Origin: an uncultured Erysipelotrichaceae bacterium
Lineage (GTDB): Bacteria; Bacillota_I; Bacilli_A; RFN20; CAG-826
DNA length: 47,918 bases
Assembly: GCA_902791935.1 (NCBI GenBank)
Contig: CADAXQ010000010.1
Location: 1 to 47,918 of the forward strand
Reading direction: 5' to 3'
Shown here in pieces: positions 14,556 through 22,027 of this stretch. Every line of letters starts with the position of its first letter. Positions within the stretch are counted from its first letter, which is position 1. The notes under the pieces were generated by a model. That model had not been told where the DNA came from. It searched no databases and saw nothing but the letters and a program-made list of their open reading frames with translations. The position numbers and the translations under genes were made by a program.

Positions 14556-16963
14556 TTCCGTTTCCCGTACATTCGTAGCCACAATGCTGTCAAAGGACGA
14601 TGGTTCGAGCGCGCTACAAAGGCCAACAATTTCTTTTCGTTTGGAATCGCACAACGCAACGGGATTGGATCAAAGAGATTCATTTCCCAAACGCATCGTT
14701 TTTCCGTCGGCAAAGCATCCAGATTCAATTTCTTATACTGCCGTTTGCCAAAGCTGGTGTTCTTTATTTCTCCTAAGGTGGTATTGACGCTGACGCGATC
14801 GCTTCGATCTGGCAAATCATCTAAATAAGAATGGCCCATCAAGGCTTCGAATTCTTCTTCAGCTAACGCGAAAGGTCGTTTTGCGTTCGGTGCATAGTAA
14901 CTCGGCAACATAAATCGTTCTGAGTCGCCTTCTTCGTTTCCTAACACCTCAACGGCATGAGAAAGAGGCAAATCTTCGCAAGAAGAACCGACTTCAATCG
15001 TATATTGTCCGGATTCCACGCGATAGTCTTTTGCTTCGATGCTCCAATGGGCGAAATCCGTGAAAGACAAAGAGAACTTCACCGTTTTGCTTTCGCCTGC
15101 TTTTAAAAACACCTTTTGGAACGCTTTTAGCTCACGTTTAGGGCGATACGCCTTTGGCTGATCGGGAGAAAGATATAGTTCCACAATTTCTTCCCCATCC
15201 CGGGTTCCACGATTGGTCACGGTTAAAGTGACAGGCAAAATCTTCCCTTCTTCGAATTTTTCTGATCCCACTTGCAGGTTCGAATATTCGTAGGTGGTAT
15301 AAGAAAGCCCATAGCCAAACGGATATTGCACCGGTTTTGAGACGGAGCAGTAATAACGATATCCGACGTAGACGCTTTCTTGATATAACGAGAAATCATT
15401 GTTCCCTGGGTAGAAATTCGCCGAAGGGACATCCAAATAACGAAGTGGCCACGTCTCGGCCAATTTGCCAGATGGATTGATCTGGCCAAGTAAAATATGA
15501 TGTAACGCTTCCATACCACCTTCACCAGGAAGATAAGGCAACAATATCGCTCTGGCCTTAGCGATCTGTGACAATTCCACCGGGCCACCCGAAAGCAAGA
15601 CAACAATGATGTTCTTGTTTTGCTCGTAAATCGATTCAAACAAATTGTATTGTGCTTCGGGAAGCCTTAGCGATGGGCGGTTATAGCCTTCGCTTTCTTG
15701 CCATTCTGGCACGCCTAAGAACAAGATGACTTTATCGTGGTTCGTTGCCAAATCCATCGCATCAAACTGCAAGGCGGCTTCCATTTCGCTGCCCACATCT
15801 TCTTCTAATGAGTAACCGGGTTCGTAAGGAACGGGAATTTCACGGCCTTCATTAATCACATCTAAGAACGAAGGTGCGTGATTCGTTTCCACGTGGGATG
15901 ATCCTCCCGCTTGAAAACGGGGACTCTCGGCATATTTTCCAATGACACAAACGTCATCATAAGAAGATAACGGAAGGATGCCGTCATTATCGGCCAAGAC
16001 AATAGAACGTTCTGCCAAAGCGACAGCCACTTCGTGTTGTTTTGTGAAATCGATCGGCTTTGTTTCAGTTTTTTGATGGCAGCGTTCTGATAAAAGAACC
16101 AATCGCTTCAAAGATTCCTCGGCATCTTTGCTCGGGAATCGACCGCGTTTAATCGCTTTGGCATAAACATGGGCGCGTTCTTTTCCATAGTAACAAGGCA
16201 TTTCAAGATCTAAGCCGTTTTGATGCGCGTTTAATGGAGATTCCACAGCGCCCCAATCCGACATCACCACGCCGTCATAATGCCATTGCCCACGTAACAC
16301 CTCTTTGAGCAAATAGGGGTTTTCCGAACAATAGGTACCATTTAATCGATTATAAGCGGTCATCACTGCCCAAGGGTTCGCTTCTTTTATCGCAATCTCG
16401 AAAGGTTTCAAATAAAGTTCGTGCAAGGCGCGCGGATCCACTTCTGCCGTATAAACAAAACGCCGGTATTCTTGTTCGTTGCAAACAAAATGTTTTAAGC
16501 AAGTCCCGACGCCTTCTTTTTGGCAAGCTTGAATAAATGCCACTGCCATTTTCCCTGAGAGATAAGGATCCTCACTAAGATATTCGAAGTTTCTGCCACC
16601 AAGTGGATTGCGCTTAAGGTTGACACCGGGCGCCAAAATCATATTGGTGCCATGAGCTAAGCATTCTTGCGCGATGGCCTCACCTTCTTTTGCCTCGGCA
16701 TCAATGTCCCATGAACAGGCCATTGTGGCAGGAGAAGGAAAACAAGTTGCCAAATAGGTTCCATTTTGCACTGCTTTGGCGTCAGCGTCACCTTCGACTG
16801 GTTTCCGTAATCCGAGTGGCCCATCATTCATCGTAATCGCAGCAATGCCCGCTTCGGGTAAGGCGTGTGTTCTCCAACGACCATCACCAGAAAATAGCAA
16901 CGCTTTCTTACGCCAATGAATTTGTTCTAGAGAACAAGGTTTCTTTACTTTTTTGGCTTTCAT
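14552..16963 (-). CDS. Glycoside hydrolase family 3 (beta-glucosidase type)
   Basis: This 803-residue cytosolic-looking enzyme has no signal peptide. The N-terminal TIM-barrel domain carries the family GH3 markers GVNLKRNPLGGRNFEYLSEDPYL, KHFVCNEQEYRRF (K157, H158) and the nucleophile loop GVVMSDWGAV (D236). A second alpha/beta sandwich domain follows (VIFLGVPEWQESEGYNRPSLRLP, then PLRYLDVPSANFYPG and YPFGYGLSYTTY). Then comes a fibronectin-III-like domain (ELYLSPDQPKAYRPKRELKAF). The last about 130 residues form an additional acidic C-terminal extension seen in some gut GH3 enzymes. It most likely removes terminal beta-linked glucose, xylose or similar sugars from imported oligosaccharides. 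It starts with AAGGAG at 7 nt, lies 12 nt after the histidine phosphatase gene and overlaps the hydrolase gene by 4 nt. Confidence 0.95.
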   Translation of the reverse strand: MKAKKVKKPCSLEQIHWRKKALLFSGDGRWRTHALPEAGIAAITMNDGPLGLRKPVEGDADAKAVQNGTYLATCFPSPATMACSWDIDAEAKEGEAIAQECLAHGTNMILAPGVNLKRNPLGGRNFEYLSEDPYLSGKMAVAFIQACQKEGVGTCLKHFVCNEQEYRRFVYTAEVDPRALHELYLKPFEIAIKEANPWAVMTAYNRLNGTYCSENPYLLKEVLRGQWHYDGVVMSDWGAVESPLNAHQNGLDLEMPCYYGKERAHVYAKAIKRGRFPSKDAEESLKRLVLLSERCHQKTETKPIDFTKQHEVAVALAERSIVLADNDGILPLSSYDDVCVIGKYAESPRFQAGGSSHVETNHAPSFLDVINEGREIPVPYEPGYSLEEDVGSEMEAALQFDAMDLATNHDKVILFLGVPEWQESEGYNRPSLRLPEAQYNLFESIYEQNKNIIVVLLSGGPVELSQIAKARAILLPYLPGEGGMEALHHILLGQINPSGKLAETWPLRYLDVPSANFYPGNNDFSLYQESVYVGYRYYCSVSKPVQYPFGYGLSYTTYEYSNLQVGSEKFEEGKILPVTLTVTNRGTRDGEEIVELYLSPDQPKAYRPKRELKAFQKVFLKAGESKTVKFSLSFTDFAHWSIEAKDYRVESGQYTIEVGSSCEDLPLSHAVEVLGNEEGDSERFMLPSYYAPNAKRPFALAEEEFEALMGHSYLDDLPDRSDRVSVNTTLGEIKNTSFGKRQYKKLNLDALPTEKRCVWEMNLFDPIPLRCAIPNEKKLLAFVARSNHRPLTALWLRMYGKRK

Positions 16964-16975
16964 AACGTTCTCCTT

Positions 16976-17722
16976 TTAATGGCGGGTATCGTCGTTAAAA
17001 CATTCGCAAAAACGCGCGGCAAAGCTAGGATTTTCTCCTCCGATGGTCAAATGGGCGGTAGAGCCAATCTGTAAAGCTCGGAAATGGGCTATGCCTTCTA
17101 ACCGTTCTTCGGAGACAAATTCTGTCAAAGAAGAGGGCAATAAACAGATGTTTTCCCATAAGCTATAAGGAGAACAATTCATCAAACGCGAAAGTAAAAC
17201 GGAGCTAACGCCATAGTGGCAAACAAACGCAATCACATCATGATTCGAATGGGTCACGGAATAAACGTTCCCGTTTCTTTGATAACCATGAAGCGCCAGG
17301 ATTTTATCGAACTCCGTCACCACTTTATCGTATTCCGAGAGGACATTGATGCTGTGTTCTTTCATAAACGAACAATCGCGCCAATGTTCAGGCGAATAAA
17401 GTTCAGGGTTTTCGGCCATGGTTTTGGGCCAAAGATCCCAACAACTGGGAGCAGCGACGCCCGGGCGATTGGGCAAGTCGTGCATGGCACCACGGAATTC
17501 ATGAAGCCAGTCACAAACCATAATCGGAGTCTCGGGATAAAAAGGAGAAATGGCCGCCAACGTCTTTTGGGCGCGGCCAAGGGGTGAAACATAAAAAGCG
17601 CTGATGTTTGTAACGTGCGAAGCGAGATAAGCAGCCAAGAGTTTTGCCTCTTTTTGCCCTTGAGGGGTGAGCCCATCCACCGCATAGTCAGGATCTGCGT
17701 GCCGAAGGATTAAAATTCGCAT
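16976..17722 (-). CDS. Histidine phosphatase family protein
   Basis: This 248-residue protein of the phosphoglycerate mutase/acid phosphatase superfamily begins MRILILRHADPDYAVDGLTPQGQKEA. The catalytic RH is present, although the usual RHG is RHA here. The second catalytic part is seen in YVSPLGRAQKT, and VTHSNHDVIAF carries the late His. The long insert (HEFRGAMHDLPNRPG and the region after it) is typical of a subgroup found in Firmicutes. It probably dephosphorylates a small phosphorylated metabolite. It is the first gene of an operon with GH3 and alpha/beta hydrolase genes. The start has no Shine-Dalgarno site and lies 6 nt after an extended -10, so the mRNA is probably leaderless. Confidence 0.87.
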   Translation of the reverse strand: MRILILRHADPDYAVDGLTPQGQKEAKLLAAYLASHVTNISAFYVSPLGRAQKTLAAISPFYPETPIMVCDWLHEFRGAMHDLPNRPGVAAPSCWDLWPKTMAENPELYSPEHWRDCSFMKEHSINVLSEYDKVVTEFDKILALHGYQRNGNVYSVTHSNHDVIAFVCHYGVSSVLLSRLMNCSPYSLWENICLLPSSLTEFVSEERLEGIAHFRALQIGSTAHLTIGGENPSFAARFCECFNDDTRH

Positions 17723-17728
17723 AGCAAA

Positions 17729-17737
17729 ATCTTAACA
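17729..17737 (-). promoter_or_regulatory. Extended -10 promoter 6 nt before a start codon
   Basis: Minus-strand TGT-TAAGAT (17737-17729) is followed by TTTGCT and the ATG at 17722. There is no Shine-Dalgarno site. It would drive the histidine phosphatase-GH3-hydrolase operon with no 5' leader. Confidence 0.55.
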
Positions 17738-17744
17738 CAAGCGC

Positions 17745-17770
17745 AAAGAAAAAAGGAGGCAAGCCTCCTT
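17745..17770 (-). terminator. Rho-independent terminator
   Basis: AAGGAGGC and GCCTCCTT (17753-17760/17763-17770) form a compact hairpin with TTTTTTC following on the minus strand. It closes the second degV gene. Confidence 0.85.
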
Positions 17771-17771
17771 C

Positions 17772-18710
17772 TTACTTCGTTCCAAGAATCGAAGCGAACA
17801 CCGCTTTTTCTGCCTCATTCCCTTCGAGAATCTCATTCCCGTAATAATAACAAGCCGCTAGCCCAGGTCCGACATTGATTGCCGTCGATGGGTTACAGGT
17901 AATTAAGATGGTCTCTTTTGGATGCACGGCTTCAATTAAACGTTTTTGTAACGTTAACGCGTTTTTTTCACGGTCCGTGTGTGCCAGCCAAATAATTTGT
18001 TCCTCAGGATGAACAATTGTCCGTTTCACGTATTCGACCGTCACATCGATTGCTTTATTGATCCCCATGACCTTTGCTAAAACAGCAGTCATGCCAAACG
18101 CATCAAAGTCACCAAGCGGTTTTACACCAACCAGGGTGCCCATGAAGGCGGCGCTTTTTGCCACTCTACCTTTTCTTGAAAGGAAGAATAAGTCGTCCAT
18201 CGGACCCATTTCGTGGATCTTGCGCTTATTTTCTTCAATCCAGGCGACGTTGTCGTCGAACGAAACGCCGGCCTGGTGCATTTCGCAAGATTTCGCCACC
18301 AACATGCCGACGGCCGCCGAATAACGCATGGAATCGATGATCGCGATTTTCCGGTCAGGGAATTCGATGTCTAAATCTTTTTTGGCCGCCATTAAAAAGC
18401 TATACGTGCCGCTTAAAGCCGAAGACAAAGAAATAAAAATGATGTCGATGCCTTTCTCTAAATAAGGGCGGAATTTCGCTTTGCATTCTTCTGGCGAGGC
18501 AGGCGCAGTGGAAAATTCTAATTTCTTGTTGGTCAGTTGCCGATAGAATTCCTTGTGGTCAGGATAAAGTTTCCAGTCCATATCCGCCAGATGATCGACA
18601 TGATCAGGCGTCACAAAGTGAGCGGGCAAATAATCGGTCATGCCGAACCGTTTTCGTAACGCTTCCGACAATTCACAATTGCTGTCGCTTAACACAATAT
18701 AATCTTGCAT
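17772..18710 (-). CDS. DegV family fatty-acid-binding protein (FakB-type)
   Basis: This 312-residue DegV protein has the N-terminal YIVLSDSNCELSEAL (usual DST replaced by DSN), the classical loop ISLSSALSGTYSFL, the second-domain IIDSMRYSAAVGMLVA and LFFLSRKGRVAKSAAFMGTLVGVKPLG, the canonical glycine/basic lipid-head motif. It is therefore closer to consensus FakB than the copy at 4418. It is expected to bind an acyl chain and deliver it to FakA for phosphorylation. The start follows AAGGGGA by about 6 nt. It is the third gene of an operon behind two small paralogous membrane proteins, 17 nt after the second. Confidence 0.92.
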   Translation of the reverse strand: MQDYIVLSDSNCELSEALRKRFGMTDYLPAHFVTPDHVDHLADMDWKLYPDHKEFYRQLTNKKLEFSTAPASPEECKAKFRPYLEKGIDIIFISLSSALSGTYSFLMAAKKDLDIEFPDRKIAIIDSMRYSAAVGMLVAKSCEMHQAGVSFDDNVAWIEENKRKIHEMGPMDDLFFLSRKGRVAKSAAFMGTLVGVKPLGDFDAFGMTAVLAKVMGINKAIDVTVEYVKRTIVHPEEQIIWLAHTDREKNALTLQKRLIEAVHPKETILITCNPSTAINVGPGLAACYYYGNEILEGNEAEKAVFASILGTK

Positions 18711-18727
18711 AAATTCCCCTTAATTTT

Positions 18728-19114
18728 TTAGTATTCCCTTGGTTTCCCCACTAAAATGAGTTCCAAGATGCCGCTCGGAATGGCTAAGAAAACCAAACTG
18801 AGCGTGCCTAAGATAATCATCTTTTTTCGGGAACTTGTCAAATATTCGTGCGCCGCTTCAAAGCCGGTGATGAAAGCAAAGACGCAACCGACAAACAGCC
18901 ACAAGGAGATCAAAACCAAAATCAAGGCATATTGATTTGGGTTCATGGTTCCGAATGGGGTCGTGATGTCTTTGATTTCGCTTCCGTCCGTTGGAGCCGC
19001 AACGACATAACTCCCACTTCGAATGGCGAAATAGATGGCAAAAACGGCCAGTACAATCACCATGAGAAACGAGACGATTTTGGTTGCTTTTTGAAGCCCA
19101 TTATTGCTTTTCAT
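18728..19114 (-). CDS. Small membrane protein, tandem paralogue 2
   Basis: This 128-residue protein has three membrane segments (about residues 11-33, 59-84, 95-118). It ends ILGTLSLVFLAIPSGILELILVGKPREY. It resembles the upstream gene in order of segments and in the C-terminal signature (GxLxLxFxAIxxGxLExIL-GK), so the pair arose by duplication. I do not recognise a named family. The start at 19114 follows GGGAGG and overlaps the upstream stop by 14 nt. A longer frame to 19264 runs inside the upstream gene and is not used. The gene is followed after 17 nt by degV, suggesting a membrane- or lipid-linked role (inference). Confidence 0.72.
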   Translation of the reverse strand: MKSNNGLQKATKIVSFLMVIVLAVFAIYFAIRSGSYVVAAPTDGSEIKDITTPFGTMNPNQYALILVLISLWLFVGCVFAFITGFEAAHEYLTSSRKKMIILGTLSLVFLAIPSGILELILVGKPREY

Positions 19115-19451
19115 GCATTTTGCCTCCCAGGATGATTTCCAAGACGCCAGGCGCAATGGCGCCAAAAATAATCGCCAACACGCCCAAAGTTGTTTTCCCG
19201 GCAGCGCTTCCTTGTTTCGGATCCGAATGCGCCGCAACGAGGAACGAGAAAATGGCGGGAACAAAACAAGCTATTCCTATGGCAAAGAAAATCCAAAATA
19301 GATAGGAGAGAACTTGGGTGCCAGTTTCGTTGGAAGAGCCAAGTGCTTCATCCACGATGCCATAAATCAGAGCGACAAATAAAAAGGATAGGGCTAACGT
19401 TACCATGAACGCTCCCCAGGCAATGCCAACTATCTTTGTTGCTCTACGCAT
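19101..19451 (-). CDS. Small membrane protein, tandem paralogue 1
   Basis: This 116-residue protein has three hydrophobic segments (residues about 6-30, 45-71, 85-107) and the C-terminal LGVLAIIFGAIAPGVLEIILGGK. Both start (RRATKIVGIAWG against LQKATKIVSFLM) and end match the next gene, showing a tandem duplication. The start ATG 19451 follows GGGGGA by 5 nt. It is the first gene of a three-gene operon with its paralogue and degV. The function is unknown. Confidence 0.72.
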   Translation of the reverse strand: MRRATKIVGIAWGAFMVTLALSFLFVALIYGIVDEALGSSNETGTQVLSYLFWIFFAIGIACFVPAIFSFLVAAHSDPKQGSAAGKTTLGVLAIIFGAIAPGVLEIILGGKMHEKQ

Positions 19452-19545
19452 TTTGTATCCCCCTACGAGAAAGAACATTCCCTTCCTTGCAATATCATAT
19501 CAGGTTAAGAAATTCTTCCTAGTTCAGGAACCCATCCTTTTTCTT

Positions 19546-19551
19546 TATAAT
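19546..19551 (+). promoter_or_regulatory. -10 box 9 nt before a start codon
   Basis: TATAAT at 19546-19551 is followed by AGAGACATT and ATG (19561). No Shine-Dalgarno site is present. TTCAGG at 19523-19528 is a possible -35 with 17 bp spacing. A leader of 0-3 nt is predicted. Confidence 0.6.
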
Positions 19552-19560
19552 AGAGACATT

Positions 19561-20514
19561 ATGAATCCCTGGTTAATTGTGAGCATCGTTTGCTTCGTCA
19601 TCATCGGAAGCGACCTTATCGTTCAGTTCTTAGTTGTCCCTGCCATCGTTGGCAAAAAGCTTTATTTCCATTTCTTATGTCGAAAAGGTGGCAACAATTG
19701 GGGAAGAGTATGTTCGGATCCGACCAATTATGAACAACGCGTCATGTGGGATCGCGGCCTTGCTTGGGCCAAAGAAAATGCCGCATGCAAAACCGATGTC
19801 GAACAAGTTTCCGATGGCTTCCATCTTTATGGCGAATATTATGACTTTGGAAGTAAGAATGCTGTCATCATTGTGCCTGGCCGTGCTGAATCGCTTTGTT
19901 ATTCGTATTTCTATGCCCCGAGTTATCAACGTGCCGGCTATAACGTTTTAGTCATTGATAAACGAAGCCACGGAAAAAGTGACGGCATGTACGAAGATTG
20001 TGGCAAACATTCGTCCATCGACATTGTCCGTTGGGCGCAAATGTTGCACGACCGTTTTGGCGTAGAACACATCGCATTACATGGCATCTGTGTCGGCTCT
20101 GCCATTTGTTTATATGCCTATAACCGCCCTGAATGCCCCGCCTATGTGGACCACTTAATCACCGACGGCATGTTCACGACGTTCTATGTTTCGTTCCGTC
20201 GTCACATTCAGGAATTACATCGCCAAGCCTTCCCGACGACTGATTTCACAGTCATTCATGCCCATCATTACACCCACACGGACTTAAAACATGACGGCCC
20301 AATCTATCAAATCGCCAAAACAAAAAAGCCAACCATGTTGATGTTCACGAAATTAGATCACTACACCTTGCCGAAAGACGCCGAGGAACTTTATCGTCGT
20401 TGTGGCGCCGAAAAGAAAAAGTTGGTCTGGTTTGACAAAGGCCTTCACTCGCATGTAAGAATCAACAACGAAGAAAAATACGATACCGAAATTGCCGCGT
20501 TCTTAAAAGAATAA
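19561..20514 (+). CDS. Membrane-anchored alpha/beta hydrolase with a Cys nucleophile
   Basis: This 317-residue protein starts with one membrane segment (residues about 3-30) followed by an alpha/beta hydrolase domain. Visible elements are the oxyanion-side VIIVPGRAES, LVIDKRSHGKSDG, the nucleophile elbow ALHGICVGSAI, the acid in FTKLDHYTLP and the His in KGLHSHVRI. In the elbow the usual Ser of G-x-S-x-G is Cys, as in dienelactone hydrolases. Most members of this anchored family have Ser there, so the change is notable. The substrate is unknown. The gene is divergent from the membrane-protein/degV operon and convergent with the acp gene, with only 2 nt between the two stop codons and no terminator. 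Confidence 0.85.
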   Translation: MNPWLIVSIVCFVIIGSDLIVQFLVVPAIVGKKLYFHFLCRKGGNNWGRVCSDPTNYEQRVMWDRGLAWAKENAACKTDVEQVSDGFHLYGEYYDFGSKNAVIIVPGRAESLCYSYFYAPSYQRAGYNVLVIDKRSHGKSDGMYEDCGKHSSIDIVRWAQMLHDRFGVEHIALHGICVGSAICLYAYNRPECPAYVDHLITDGMFTTFYVSFRRHIQELHRQAFPTTDFTVIHAHHYTHTDLKHDGPIYQIAKTKKPTMLMFTKLDHYTLPKDAEELYRRCGAEKKKLVWFDKGLHSHVRINNEEKYDTEIAAFLKE

Positions 20515-20516
20515 TA

Positions 20517-20765
20517 TTACTTTGCCCGTTCGAGAATGTAATTCAACATATCCCCGACCGTATTGATTTTAGAAAAATCGGCATCCATCAAAGAAATGCC
20601 AAAACGGTCTTCGATTGCTAAGGCGACATACATCATCGTAATCGAATTCGGTAACAGGTCAGGATAAATCTTTGTCGTTTCATTTACTTTTTCAAAATCG
20701 ATGGGGTTTTCCAGGGAATTTTTCAATATTTCAATCAATGCTTGATAGACTTCGTCTCGTTTCAT
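20517..20765 (-). CDS. Acyl carrier protein (variant attachment motif)
   Basis: This 82-residue acidic helical protein has the size and helix pattern of an acyl carrier protein. The phosphopantetheine site is expected at Ser41 in DLLPNSITMMYVALAIEDRFGI, where the usual D-S-L is N-S-I. The following helix (ALAIEDRFGISL) is the classical recognition helix. It probably carries acyl chains for the acyltransferase encoded just upstream. ATG at 20765 overlaps the TGA of that gene as ATGA. It is the last gene of the fakA-plsX-acyltransferase-acp operon. Confidence 0.87.
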   Translation of the reverse strand: MKRDEVYQALIEILKNSLENPIDFEKVNETTKIYPDLLPNSITMMYVALAIEDRFGISLMDADFSKINTVGDMLNYILERAK

Positions 20766-22027
20766 GCTTCCTTCTCCTTCGCCTGCGCTTCTAATTCATT
20801 TAAGCAACGCCGAACTTCTTGGGTGGTTCCTTGAATGGCCTTCATCGTATTGCTTTCTGGTGCTGGAATCAAGGGAGCGAACGTCACATGAACACGACCC
20901 CACCAATGCTTGGGATAGGCTAAATAAACGGGGAGAATCGAAGAATGGGTGCGCGCCGCAATCAAAGCTGCCCCATCACGGAATCCACTTAACGTCTCAT
21001 TGCGTTGGATATGTCCTTCCGGAAACACAACAAGCGGTCTTCCTTTTTCAAGAACCGTAGAACATTCATGGATGGCTTTTAAATCCATGGTTCCACGTTT
21101 GATTTTGATGCAACCGATATGTCGTAACGCCCAAGCACGGATTTTCTTTTCCTTTGGCACGCCGAATACCACGTCGGCGGTCAAAACGGAAATCCTTCTT
21201 CGCCAGAAAAGACAAATCAATAATAAGGGGTCACGGAAGTGGGTATGGTTCGAAACAATGATATAGTCCCCTTCTTTTTTAAGATATTGCCGGTCTGCAT
21301 GACGATCTAACTTTGTCCGGAATAATAGCCAAGCATGAAACCACAACACGACCCGCGCGAAATCAAGTGGGAAATCTCGAAAAGAAAGCCAGGACGATTT
21401 TTCCCGTCGATGCGTTTGCTCCCGAAGCGCATTGATTTTCTCTCGCACAACCTGGTTCCCGGCATTCCGCTTATCGTGTGGCGTGCTTTCTTGTTCCGTC
21501 ATGGTGGCTAAATCTAGCGGGGCACCAATCATGACGCGATTTCGTTTTGGAAATCCATAACAGCCATTCGTATATAACGGAATCACTGGGACTTTCGTAT
21601 CGAGCGCGATTTGAACATAACTGGGGTAAAACGTGGCAAGTTCGTCTTTCGCGATGAAATGTGCTTCCGGGAAGATAAGAACCTTATGACCTTTTCTTAG
21701 CTCCACTTCCACTTGTTTCATCCATGTAAAATCGTAGGGGTCCTTTTTTAAGGGAATGGCGCCCATTGTATCTAAAATAAACGTCAGGCCTTTGCTTTTG
21801 TGATAAATCTCGTAGGAGACCACCGGACGAACACGATGAAAAAAGAATAAGAAGAAATAAGAAGCAAAATCCCACCAGGAACGATGATTGGAAATGAGTA
21901 AAACGCCGCCTTTCAGATGTTTCTTTTGCCGGGCGCGGTCCTCATAATAGACTTTGCGTCTCAAGTAAAAGAGGTCAAAAGGCCAACCTGTGATTTTCAT
22001 CAACCATCGTAGCCAAGTATGCTTCAT
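20762..22027 (-). CDS. Fused tandem PlsC-type acyltransferase
   Basis: This 421-residue protein contains two complete lysophosphatidic-acid-acyltransferase-like domains in tandem. Domain 1 (about residues 30-200) has the catalytic H-x4-D as NHRSWWD (H48, D53) and FPEAH (119-123). Domain 2 (about residues 235-410) has NHTHFRD (H261, D266) and FPEGH (335-339). Single PlsC proteins are about 200-250 residues, so this is a two-domain fusion. Both domains keep the HX4D catalytic pair. One could acylate the sn-1 and the other the sn-2 position of glycerol-3-phosphate, but that division is inference. The ATG overlaps the plsX stop as ATGA, and its own stop overlaps the acp start in the same way. No plsY is visible in the window. 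Confidence 0.9.
   Translation of the reverse strand: MKHTWLRWLMKITGWPFDLFYLRRKVYYEDRARQKKHLKGGVLLISNHRSWWDFASYFFLFFFHRVRPVVSYEIYHKSKGLTFILDTMGAIPLKKDPYDFTWMKQVEVELRKGHKVLIFPEAHFIAKDELATFYPSYVQIALDTKVPVIPLYTNGCYGFPKRNRVMIGAPLDLATMTEQESTPHDKRNAGNQVVREKINALREQTHRREKSSWLSFRDFPLDFARVVLWFHAWLLFRTKLDRHADRQYLKKEGDYIIVSNHTHFRDPLLLICLFWRRRISVLTADVVFGVPKEKKIRAWALRHIGCIKIKRGTMDLKAIHECSTVLEKGRPLVVFPEGHIQRNETLSGFRDGAALIAARTHSSILPVYLAYPKHWWGRVHVTFAPLIPAPESNTMKAIQGTTQEVRRCLNELEAQAKEKEA

Noticed and set aside
14556-14654. Longer N-terminus for the alpha/beta hydrolase (start at 14654)
   Set aside because: The extension lies wholly inside the GH3 coding region, while ATG 14555 forms the ATGA overlap typical of this genome.
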